A stretch of DNA of 7,793 bases from Caribbeanibacter sp964518305 (GCA_964518305.1 CAZFDK010000086.1:1-7793); one strand, 5' to 3'; shown: positions 1 through 5,660, counted from the stretch's first letter. Translations and numbers: made by a program. The notes: generated from the letters alone by a model not told the origin.

Positions 1-71
1 TTTCGGACAGCGCGGCATTTTGTTGATAGCCGCAGCAGTCAAGTGGAGAGGTTGATCGGAAGGGAGGGAGA

Positions 72-94
72 CGGCAGGCCATGAAGGCCTGCCG
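72..94 (-). terminator. Hairpin after the RelE/Phd operon (terminator-like, no U-tract)
   Basis: A perfect 9-bp inverted repeat (CGGCAGGCC at 72-80 and GGCCTGCCG at 86-94) encloses a 5-nt loop. It lies 14 bases beyond the stop codon of the minus-strand toxin gene, the expected place for the end of that transcript. On the minus strand the stem is followed by a pyrimidine-rich but not U-rich stretch, so it may act as a weak or Rho-assisted terminator, or simply protect the 3' end. Confidence 0.5.
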
Positions 95-107
95 GTTCAC
101 GGAGCGC

Positions 108-467
108 TTACCGCCCGGCCAGCCGTTCGAGGAGGTTTCGAATCCGCTGCCTCAGCGTGGAGAGGGATGTGCGCGCGTACACGTCCTCTCGGTCCCCCGC
201 GGCCCGTTTCCCCACGGCCAACACCCATACCTGGTGGGGCGTGAGATCCTCCCGGACCAGATAAATCACCCGATATTGGCCGGCCCGCAGCCTGCGATAC
301 TTCTGGAGGGGCGGGTCGAGGCCTTCGCCATACTGGTTCGGCGCTTTGGACAGAGTGTCCTGAATCTTCCCCAGAACCCGGCGCGCCCCTACCCGGCCGA
401 TCTCTTCGAAATCCCCTTCGACGTCCGGAGCATACTCAAGGGCGAAGGGGTGGTCCTCATCCCCCAT
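108..467 (-). CDS. RelE/ParE-family toxin of a type II toxin-antitoxin pair
   Basis: The 119-residue product matches the small RelE/ParE fold. It has an N-terminal helical part (residues 10-40), then the strand core with the family pattern at residues 58-71 (RRLRAGQYRVIYLV) and at 80-97 (VWVLAVGKRAAGDREDVY). Arg61, Arg66 and Lys87-Arg88 are the basic residues typical of this core. By family knowledge such toxins are either ribosome-dependent mRNA interferases (RelE) or gyrase poisons (ParE). The LAVGKR..D.Y ending is closer to the RelE-like branch, but the sequence alone does not settle the activity. The start ATG at 465-467 lies inside the end of the antitoxin gene, an 11-base overlap that implies coupled translation. 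Length and motifs are complete, with no sign of decay. The cognate neutraliser should be the upstream Phd-like protein. Confidence 0.85.
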   Translation of the reverse strand: MGDEDHPFALEYAPDVEGDFEEIGRVGARRVLGKIQDTLSKAPNQYGEGLDPPLQKYRRLRAGQYRVIYLVREDLTPHQVWVLAVGKRAAGDREDVYARTSLSTLRQRIRNLLERLAGR

Positions 468-786
468 CTGAATCGTCGGAGGTCAGCTCGTCCTCGCTGA
501 CTCCCAGCCGGTCCAGCATCTCCTCATGGGAAAGCGTCTCGCGTTCCCCCTCCCGGAGCTCCTGCTCCCGGAGCATGGCGGTCAACACCTGCTCGACCTC
601 CCGAAGCTGATCACGGGCCCTATGCAGCTCCTCCCAATCCTCGTGATCGACCAGGACGGCAACAGGGTTGGTGTTCCGCTGGATGATGACAGAGGCGCCC
701 GTCGCTACGCGCTCAAAAAGTTCGCTGGTCGAGCGCCGCAGATCCGTCACATTCGCAATGGTGGTCGGAGTATTGACTTCATACAT
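457..786 (-). CDS. Phd/YefM-family antitoxin
   Basis: From the ATG at 784-786 this gives 109 residues. Residues 10-55 show the Phd/YefM DNA-binding fold: ANVTDLRR, then SELFERVATGASVIIQRNTNPVAVLVDHEDWEEL, that is helix, turn, strand, strand and helix. Residues 56-82 are a charged helix. Residues 84-98 (TLSHEEMLDRLGV) form an acidic amphipathic tail of the kind that wraps the toxin, and the extreme C-terminus is very acidic (SDDSDGG). The frame stays open to a GTG at 838-840, but that codon falls in the AT-rich promoter-like stretch and the extra 18 residues are not family-like, so the ATG is preferred although no strong Shine-Dalgarno precedes it. The gene overlaps the toxin by 11 bases. In this family the antitoxin with its toxin normally represses its own promoter, so the AT-rich element at 822-850 is the likely operator region. 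Confidence 0.85.
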   Translation of the reverse strand: MYEVNTPTTIANVTDLRRSTSELFERVATGASVIIQRNTNPVAVLVDHEDWEELHRARDQLREVEQVLTAMLREQELREGERETLSHEEMLDRLGVSEDELTSDDSDGG

Positions 787-821
787 TCTGGCCAGCGCCC
801 CGTGGTCTCCGAGGAGAGTTA

Positions 822-850
822 TTGACACACTATACAACACATAATCTATC
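822..850. promoter_or_regulatory. AT-rich promoter/operator candidate upstream of the antitoxin
   Basis: This is a conspicuous AT-rich island in otherwise GC-rich DNA. On the minus strand TATAGT (complement of 829-834) is a 5-of-6 match to a -10 box. It would start transcription about 35 bases before the antitoxin ATG, but no good -35 box sits upstream. On the plus strand there is an exact TTGACA (822-827), but the -10 position at 845-850 is poor. A minus-strand promoter for the toxin-antitoxin operon is the simplest reading; the direction is not proven. Confidence 0.4.
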
Positions 851-1045
851 GCTACGTTCCGTGAGGTTCACTGCGAGCCTTAGGGAGGTGCCCCCCCGTA
901 CGACCCGCCCGGCACATCTCCGCCGCAGGGTACGGACGGTGCTTCTGCTTCGGGCACTCGGGAGACGAGTGCGGTATGCCGGCTCACTCGGTCTGCGTCG
1001 CCTCTCCCCGGCGGAGCCGCGGGACCGGCAGTCTCGTCCCTATCA
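851..1045. other. No recognisable gene (decayed intergenic tract)
   Basis: Open frames here are short and of skewed, arginine-rich composition, with no motif. The stretch lies between the promoter-like island and the first recognisable antitoxin remnant. If a kinase or the N-terminal half of the antitoxin once stood here, it is no longer recognisable by eye in any frame. Confidence 0.4.
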
Positions 1046-1153
1046 ATCAGATGTCGCACGGTTGTTTCGGAGGGAGGCAAGGTCCTCGAACTCGATCCCT
1101 TCGAGGTGAATCTCACTGACGAGGAGACGGCCGGTCCCGACCGGGACACCTAA
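1046..1153 (+). pseudogene. Remnant of a zeta-partner antitoxin (C-terminal half only)
   Basis: The frame from 1061 to the TAA at 1151-1153 encodes VVSEGGKVLELDPFEVNL followed by TDEETAGPDRDT. This matches residues 43-71 of the intact small protein at 2457-2690 in 21 of 29 positions, and 71 of 87 bases by hand count, with no gaps. Similarity fades upstream of about 1061. No start codon or N-terminal half (the IDEA...RRH part) is recognisable, so this is a truncated copy. The silent and conservative nature of many differences suggests the copy diverged as a real gene before it broke. It ends at the TAA, six codons before the intact copy would end. Confidence 0.75.
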
Positions 1154-1207
1154 CCACCGCGCCGGCACGTAGAGACTTGGAGACCGAATTTCGGGGGGCG
1201 ACACGAG

Positions 1208-1420
1208 GCCGTCTCCCCCGCCGAACGCCTCATCTACGTCTTCTCCCACCCGGAGACCCGCCGCCGCTTCTCCGACCACCCGCCCATGGACTTCGTCAAG
1301 GCCGCCTTCGCCATCGCCCTGGACGAGGACTTCGAGCAGGAGGAGCTGGACAAGCTCGGCCGCTGGCGGGAGGAGGTCCGGGATCGCCCGGACGACGACG
1401 CATCCACGACCGGCGCTTAG
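1208..1420 (+). pseudogene. Unknown small gene 'Y', copy A, without a clear start
   Basis: The frame ending at the TAG 1418-1420 encodes about 70 residues beginning AVSPAERLIYVFSHPETRR, then RFSDHPPMDFVKAAFAIALD, an acidic EDFEQEELDKLGRWREEV helix and an Asp-rich tail. No ATG, GTG or TTG opens the frame before an in-frame ATG at 1286, which would leave 44 residues and lose the part shared with the second copy at 2721-2779. The frame continues directly from the TAA of the antitoxin remnant upstream. I do not recognise the family. The composition (LIY.FSHPETRRRFSD, then a mixed helical, acidic end) looks protein-like, and the shared segment shows it was a real coding sequence. It may be a remnant, or a gene starting at 1286. 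Confidence 0.5.
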
Positions 1421-1472
1421 GGTATAGCACTCGACGGCGCCGCCGCGGCCAGCACCGAGGACGCCCTGGGCT

Positions 1473-1775
1473 ATGAGCACGGACGCCACAGAGAAACAGC
1501 TGAACCAACTCGGCGAGCAGCTGGAGCCCGTGCTCCGGGCCCACGGCGTGCTGCGCGCCTCGGTCTGCGGCTCGCTCGCCCGGGGAGAGGCAGATCAGAC
1601 CAGCGACGTGGACCTTCTCGTCGTCTTCGAGGACGGGCGCAGCCTCCTGGACCTCTCGGCCCTCCGTCTCGATCTCATCGAGGCACTCGGACGTGAGGTG
1701 GACGTGGTCACGCCTGAAGGCCTCCACCCGAAGCTCAAGGACCGGATTCTCGAGGAGCAGGTTCGGATCGTATGA
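1473..1775 (+). CDS. Minimal nucleotidyltransferase (MNT/MntA-like, HEPN-MNT antitoxin family)
   Basis: The 100-residue protein is complete for the MNT fold. It carries GSLARG at residues 33-38, SDVDLLV at 44-50 with the metal-binding aspartates D45 and D47, and a third acidic residue, D77, in GREVDVVT (73-80). In the characterised HEPN-MNT pairs, MntA uses these residues to add AMP groups to a tyrosine of the HEPN RNase HepT and so silences it. Here no HEPN protein with the R-x4-6-H motif is present on either side; only a 24-codon stub follows, overlapping the stop codon as ATGA. The catalytic residues are intact, so the gene may be functional but orphaned, may act on a distant HEPN, or may have been recruited to the downstream kinase operon. 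The Shine-Dalgarno is weak (GAGG, about 12 bases from the ATG). Confidence 0.85.
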   Translation: MSTDATEKQLNQLGEQLEPVLRAHGVLRASVCGSLARGEADQTSDVDLLVVFEDGRSLLDLSALRLDLIEALGREVDVVTPEGLHPKLKDRILEEQVRIV

Positions 1776-1846
1776 GTCGGTCCGATCCTGTACCGCGGAC
1801 ATCCCCAGGGTGCGGCCCCGCGGACCGGACCGGGCGGAACCCGTGA
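1772..1846 (+). other. 24-codon stub between MNT and kinase (possible hepT remnant)
   Basis: An ATG overlaps the MNT stop (ATGA, 1772-1775) and opens a 24-codon frame starting MSRSDPV and ending in TGA at 1844-1846, which in turn overlaps the GTG start of the kinase. This is exactly where a HEPN toxin gene normally begins in MNT loci, and an MSRSD-like opening would suit one. The rest has no HEPN character, so the identity as a truncated hepT is an inference. It could equally be a coupling leader peptide. Confidence 0.3.
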
Positions 1847-2103
1847 GCGGCTCCACGCCTCAAGTGGTGATCATCGGCGGCCCGAACGGGGCCGGCAAGA
1901 GCACCGTAGCTCCCGACCTCCTGCAGGGAGCGCTGGCAGTCAATCACTTCCTCAATGCCGATCAGATCGCATCCGGCCTCTCCGGATTCGCGCCGGAGAT
2001 GGCTGCCAGGAAGGCGGGACGCATCATGCTGGATCGCATCCAGGAGCTCTTCCGAGAGCGGACAAGCTTCGCCTTCGAGAGCACTCTCTCGGGTCGCACC
2101 CTC

Positions 2104-2105
2104 GG
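2104..2105 (+). other. Frameshift site in the kinase gene (extra G)
   Basis: Codon CTC (Leu87) ends at 2103. The family-consistent continuation Ala-Arg-Arg-Ile starts at 2105, leaving one surplus G within a GG doublet. The site is not a classic slippery heptamer, which argues against programmed frameshifting. Confidence 0.8.
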
Positions 2106-2440
2106 CACGCCGCATCGAGGACTTTCTCGCGGCGGGGTACGCGGTTCGCATCAACTACCTTTGGCTGGACGACCCCGATCTGGCGGTTCGACGCGTGAAG
2201 CAGAGGGCACGCTCCGGCGGCCATGACGTACCAGAACCCGACATCCGACGACGGTTCTGGAGGAGCATCCGGAACTTCGAGGACAGGTACGCCTCTCGGG
2301 CGACGAGCTGGCGGCTGTGCGACAGTAGCGTGGCATCGACCCCGAGGGTCGCCCGACGTCGCCAGGGGAAGAGCGTCACCATTCTCGACGAGGAGCGGTG
2401 GCGAGAATTCAAAGCGTTCGTCGAGACGGCTCACCGGAAA

Positions 2441-2447
2441 GGGGAGG
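2441..2447 (+). promoter_or_regulatory. Ribosome binding site of the zeta-partner antitoxin
   Basis: GGGGAGG lies 9 bases before the ATG at 2457, inside the kinase reading frame. It is the strongest Shine-Dalgarno on the plus strand of this region and fixes the start of the 77-residue protein. It also lets the antitoxin be translated regardless of the upstream frameshift. Confidence 0.75.
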
Positions 2448-2456
2448 ACCAGAACG

Positions 2457-2690
2457 ATGACAGGGAGCGCTGAGCAGGATATCGGGGCCATCTTTGACGA
2501 GGGCAGCGCCATTGACGAGGCTATGCGGAAGGGCTGGTACCGCGCGGTCCGCCGCCATCGCCGGCTCGGGATCCCGCTCCTCGTGTCGGAGGACGGAGAG
2601 ATCGTCGAACTCGATCCCTTCGAGGTGGATCTGCCCGAGGAGGAGACGACGGGCCCCGACCGCGACACCTACCAGCGCGCTGGCTACTAG
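2457..2690 (+). CDS. Small putative antitoxin of the zeta-like kinase
   Basis: This 77-residue protein begins at the ATG preceded by a strong Shine-Dalgarno, although the frame stays open further upstream (to 2223). It has an N-terminal helix IDEAMRKGWYRAVRRHRRLG (residues 19-38), then a short hairpin IPLLVSEDGEIVELDPFEV (39-57) and an acidic end (LPEEETTGPDRDT). Small proteins of this layout, with a helix carrying RRH..LG followed by a strand pair of the form P..V..DG.IV.. P.E, are commonly encoded directly after zeta-like kinases, and they are taken to be the partner antitoxin. Function here rests on that context and on the shape, not on a named domain. It overlaps the kinase end by 17 bases and is intact, whereas the kinase is frameshifted. 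A truncated paralogue lies at 1046-1153. Confidence 0.7.
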   Translation: MTGSAEQDIGAIFDEGSAIDEAMRKGWYRAVRRHRRLGIPLLVSEDGEIVELDPFEVDLPEEETTGPDRDTYQRAGY

Positions 2691-2720
2691 ACCCGTAGCC
2701 CGCCGTCCCGACCGGAGGCA

Positions 2721-2779
2721 GGGGCCCGCCTCATCTACCTCTTCTCCCACCCCGAGACCCGCCGCCGCTTCTCCGACGG
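2721..2779 (+). pseudogene. Unknown small gene 'Y', copy B, cut off at the barrel-gene junction
   Basis: The segment encodes GARLIYLFSHPETRRRFSD, matching copy A at 1226-1276 (16 of 17 residues over RLIY..FSD; 46 of 48 bases from CTCATCTAC to TCCGAC). Similarity stops abruptly after TTCTCCGAC at 2779. The next 16 bases lead straight into the stop codon of the minus-strand barrel gene. There is no start codon and no original 3' end. As with copy A, it lies in frame with the antitoxin gene upstream, 39 bases after its stop codon. Confidence 0.7.
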
Positions 2780-2795
2780 GATCTGGACGGAGGGA

Positions 2796-5333
2796 TCAGT
2801 AGCTGAGGCTCAGCCCCAGGTTCAGGTGGTTCCGGGCCAGCGAGAAGTCCTCCTGCTCGGCGAGCGGCTGACGGCGCCGGAGGCCCAGGCCGTGCAGGAA
2901 GAGCGTCCAGTCGGCCTGCACGGCCACGTCCAGCCCCTGGACGCGCCCGCCCAGGTTCCGGATCGGCACCGCCTCCACGCCGGCGCCCACGTGCCAGGTG
3001 TTCGGAAAGAGGTTGTCGGGCGGGAAGAAGTCCGGCCGTCGCTTGAAGTCGGTCCCGTCGGGGGAGAGCGGCTCGCCGCCCAGCGTGGCGCTGTCCAGCC
3101 GGAACCAGCTCAGCCCGTAGCCCGCCTTCAGGAACGGGAGCACCGATCCGGTGAGGACGTTGTAGCGCAGGCTGCCCGCGTACTCCCACAGCTCGAGGTC
3201 CGCCGCCACCGGCACGACCTCCCCGGCTGCCTCGTCGGCCCGGATGTCGAAGCCCACCCTGCCCTCCACCCGGCGTAGCGTGTTGACGCTCACGAAGTGG
3301 TCCCCGATGTGAAACTCCACGCTCCCCGCCAGGCCCGTGCCCACGTCCGTCCTCACGTTCTCGATCGCCGTCGGCGAATCCGGGTTGTCGAGGGCGGGGC
3401 GGATCTGATCGAAGAGAACGGGGTCGGTGAACAGGAGCGCAAAGTTGTCCGGGAAGCCTGTGATGGAGATCCCCCCGGTGACCCCTACGAAGCGGTAGGG
3501 AATCCGCTCGGCGGGGAAGAAGGTGGGGCTGTTCGCCCGGAAGGGGGCCCGGGCCGGCGCGGCAAGCACCCGCCAGGCGAAGTCGAAGGGCGGCAGCACG
3601 GTCAGGGTCGGCAGCGTCAGGTTCAGGTAGCCCCACTCGTTGACAAACGCGTCCTGCCACCCCAGCGGGAAGCTGCCGGGAACGGTGCCGGCGAACTTGT
3701 GCGGCTCGTACTGGTTGTCGCTGGTGAGCCGGGCGGTCCGGTTCCACTTGTTGTTGTAGGAGGGGCCGGGAGTGGAGAGGTTGCCGGTGGGGGCGTGGGG
3801 GATGATGCCCGCGAAGGGCGACTGGACCGCCGGGTAGCCGAACCGGACGGGCATCACGTGCCAGAACCACCGCCGCCGGACCTCGGGCTCCTCCAGGGCC
3901 AGGTCGACCACCCGCTCCCAGTCCGGGAGCAGCCGGATCCGGTCCAGGCGGTCGTAGCGCACCAGCTTTTCCGGTGACTCGCGCGCGCTGTCGTAGACGG
4001 CCCGGTGCGGATTGACCGGCCCGGAGACGGCCTCCGTCACACCGGCCGGGCCGACGTCCTTCCAGAGGCCCGGGGACGGGAAGGAGGCGTGCCCGTCCTG
4101 GCTCACCCCACCCGGCGGCCGCAGCAGCTGGTCGAGGCCCTTGTTGTCGCCGCCGATGTAGACGAGCGGATGGGTGTTCACCCGCTCCTCGGCCTCCGAC
4201 CGGTAGGCCATCTGGCGCGTGCGGCGCCACATCCACCGCTCGCCGACCAGCTCGGGCTCGCGGTTCTCGATCTCCTCCCGCCACTCCTCGCGGGCCTGGT
4301 AGACGTCGGGGTCCAGGTAGTCGACCTCCAGGGCGTTGAAGTGGAAGAAGTACTCGACCCGCCCGATCACCAGCTGCTCCAGGACCGCGGGGTCCCCGGT
4401 GAGGATGCGCTCGACCTCGGAGGCGGTCAGCGCGGCCCGCTCGTGTCCCCGCATGGTGATGACGACGTTCACCGGCTGCCAGTCGCCCTCGTGATTGTTG
4501 GCCCCGTCGTTGGAGGGGTAGAAGGCGAAGTACTGCATCACGAACTCGTAGCGGGGCTCCTCGCCCGCCCCCGACACCTCGAGCAGGAAGGGATGGGGAT
4601 ACATCTTCTCCCAGCCCTGGTACTTCCGCGGCAGCTCACCCGACACGGGGTTGCGGTACAGCCGGTGCCAGTCCGCGGGACCCGCCCCCGGGAAGTCGAG
4701 GTAGAGGACCCGAAAGGTGCGGTCCGTCGGGGGCTTCGTGGCCGGCGCTCCGTAGACACCGCCCTCCTCCCGTCGCGGGTCGAAGCGCCGGAGGAGCTCC
4801 CCGAGTCTACGGTCCTCCACCGGGCCCATCCCGGGTGAGACGTCGATCGTCTCCGTGCCCGTGAGCGTGCCGCCGTCGCGGGTCAGGTCCCAGGTGTCCA
4901 CGTACACGGGAAAGCTCGCGCCCTCGGCCATGAACCGCTCGAAGGCCAGCGGCCGCTCCGTCGTGTTCCGTATCATGAACGGGGCGAAGCGGAGGGCGAT
5001 CCGCTCCAGCCGCCGGTCCCGGTCGTCGTCGATCCCGTTTCGTGGATCCACGTCGCGGTACTCCGGGTCGGAGCGGTCGCCGTAGAGGTTCAGACGGCGG
5101 CTGGCGTCGGTCTGCTCGGTGAGCTCCAGCTGCGACAAGGGAACGAACCGGAGGTATTCATCCCGGGGAACCTCCTGGGCCGTCGGACGTCCGACGGACA
5201 CCACGAGAGCGACGGCCGCGAGCGCCGCGGCGCGGTACACGTTCCGCCGCTTCAGCTCGGCGAGGACCACCGGAGACGCTGGAGGGGCTTGTCCATCAAC
5301 GGGCGCAAGCGGTTCGAGGAGAGAAACGCCCAT
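2796..5333 (-). CDS. Vps62/DUF946-like domain fused to a C-terminal outer-membrane beta-barrel
   Basis: From the ATG at 5331-5333 this is 845 residues. Residues 24-34 (LAELKRRNVYR) and the following hydrophobic stretch (35-47, then GRPTAQ) form a signal or anchor segment. Residues about 60-440 contain YFAFYPSND (268-276), NHEGDW (280-285), THPLVYIGG (387-395) and DGHASFPSPGLW (413-424). These resemble the HEGDWE and HP.VYVA..SHA.YP.PG motifs of Vps62/DUF946 proteins, so I infer a related domain. Residues about 670-845 are alternating strands rich in aromatic and glycine residues (FLKAGYGLSWFRL, WHVGAGVEAV, VAVQADWTLFLHG, LNLGLSLSY) ending in Tyr, as in a small outer-membrane barrel. The function is unknown; surface display of the N-terminal domain is an inference. 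The frame is open to a TTG at 5378, and a GTG at 5270 would place the signal segment nearer the N-terminus. No clear ribosome binding site decides. Confidence 0.8.
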   Translation of the reverse strand: MGVSLLEPLAPVDGQAPPASPVVLAELKRRNVYRAAALAAVALVVSVGRPTAQEVPRDEYLRFVPLSQLELTEQTDASRRLNLYGDRSDPEYRDVDPRNGIDDDRDRRLERIALRFAPFMIRNTTERPLAFERFMAEGASFPVYVDTWDLTRDGGTLTGTETIDVSPGMGPVEDRRLGELLRRFDPRREEGGVYGAPATKPPTDRTFRVLYLDFPGAGPADWHRLYRNPVSGELPRKYQGWEKMYPHPFLLEVSGAGEEPRYEFVMQYFAFYPSNDGANNHEGDWQPVNVVITMRGHERAALTASEVERILTGDPAVLEQLVIGRVEYFFHFNALEVDYLDPDVYQAREEWREEIENREPELVGERWMWRRTRQMAYRSEAEERVNTHPLVYIGGDNKGLDQLLRPPGGVSQDGHASFPSPGLWKDVGPAGVTEAVSGPVNPHRAVYDSARESPEKLVRYDRLDRIRLLPDWERVVDLALEEPEVRRRWFWHVMPVRFGYPAVQSPFAGIIPHAPTGNLSTPGPSYNNKWNRTARLTSDNQYEPHKFAGTVPGSFPLGWQDAFVNEWGYLNLTLPTLTVLPPFDFAWRVLAAPARAPFRANSPTFFPAERIPYRFVGVTGGISITGFPDNFALLFTDPVLFDQIRPALDNPDSPTAIENVRTDVGTGLAGSVEFHIGDHFVSVNTLRRVEGRVGFDIRADEAAGEVVPVAADLELWEYAGSLRYNVLTGSVLPFLKAGYGLSWFRLDSATLGGEPLSPDGTDFKRRPDFFPPDNLFPNTWHVGAGVEAVPIRNLGGRVQGLDVAVQADWTLFLHGLGLRRRQPLAEQEDFSLARNHLNLGLSLSY

Positions 5334-5660
5334 CACCGCGCGTACCCGTACCGTCACGACCGTCGGCCGGAGACGCAAGGAACCCCGGAGCGCTGGCTGA
5401 TCGTAGGACTCGGGGCGCCCTCCCGTTCCGGCGGGAGAGGCCGGAGAACGGGAGCACGACGGTAGTGCGGTCCGAGAGCGATCGGCAAGCGGACGGAACG
5501 CGCCTCCGCCGGCACGGTCTCCGTGCCCCGACGCCCCTGCGGGAGGGGCCCGGCCGGCCTCGCTCGGTCCCTCCCCTGCCGGCGGTCGGTTCTCCGCGCC
5601 GTCGACGGGTGGCGTCCGGTCCCGACCTCCCGGCGCGGGACCGACTGCTCGCCCCCCGAA
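5334..5660. other. Leader/intergenic region of the barrel gene
   Basis: No convincing gene is present: the open frames on both strands are proline- and arginine-rich shadows. The region contains a long hairpin at 5420-5454 and presumably the promoter of the barrel gene, but I cannot pick out -35 and -10 boxes. Confidence 0.5.
5420..5454 (-). repeat. Strong leader hairpin upstream of the barrel gene
   Basis: Read on the minus strand, CTCCCGTTC pairs perfectly with GAACGGGAG (9 bp). A 2-nt bulge follows, then a further 4 bp (CGGC/GCCG) and a 7-nt loop, 35 nt in all. An alternative 6-bp pairing (CTCCCG 5420-5425 with CGGGAG 5432-5437) uses part of the same bases. It lies about 86 nt before the ATG at 5333, in the probable 5' leader. 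No U-tract follows, so it is not a standard terminator. Confidence 0.5.

Larger units (their letters stand above)
1843..2473 (+). pseudogene. Zeta-toxin-like P-loop kinase, broken by a single-base frameshift
   Basis: The first part (GTG at 1843) encodes 87 residues with Walker A GGPNGAGKST (12-21), the substrate-side NADQIA (38-43) and FAFESTLSGRT (76-86), all hallmarks of zeta-type kinases. Zeta toxins of the epsilon-zeta class phosphorylate UDP-GlcNAc; the targets of these shorter relatives are not established. At 2104 an extra G (CTCGGCACG, where CTCGCACG would keep the frame) moves the family-like sequence into another frame. From 2105 that frame continues ARRIEDFLAAGYAVRINYLW, RSGGHDVPEPDIRRRFW and TSWRLCDSS, then to TGA at 2473. 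Removing one base gives a 209-residue kinase of normal family length. Uncorrected, translation ends at 2226 after frame-shifted residues and lacks the GGHDVPE..RR half. The second half overlaps the antitoxin gene by 17 bases. A sequencing error remains possible. Confidence 0.85.

Noticed and set aside
81..500. Plus-strand 139-codon open frame
   Set aside because: It lies antisense to the RelE-type toxin, starts inside the terminator-like hairpin, and has no motif.
822..1109. Plus-strand 95-codon frame starting with TTG
   Set aside because: Arginine-rich, starts inside the promoter-like island, and runs over the antitoxin remnant in the wrong frame.
2095..2115. Programmed ribosomal frameshifting in the kinase
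   Set aside because: No slippery heptamer or downstream pseudoknot is evident; a simple insertion or sequencing error explains it better.
2024..2668. Minus-strand 214-codon frame resembling the minus frame at 880-1149
   Set aside because: The similarity only mirrors the antisense of the duplicated antitoxin block; composition is not protein-like.
2826..3278. Possible extension of the 'Y' copy B frame into the barrel gene
   Set aside because: The frame is open through the junction, but the sequence after 2779 is antisense barrel coding DNA with no similarity to copy A.
2731..4284. Minus-strand 517-codon frame
   Set aside because: Overlaps the barrel gene in another frame and is dominated by Arg, Pro, Gly and Ala, as expected of a GC-rich shadow.
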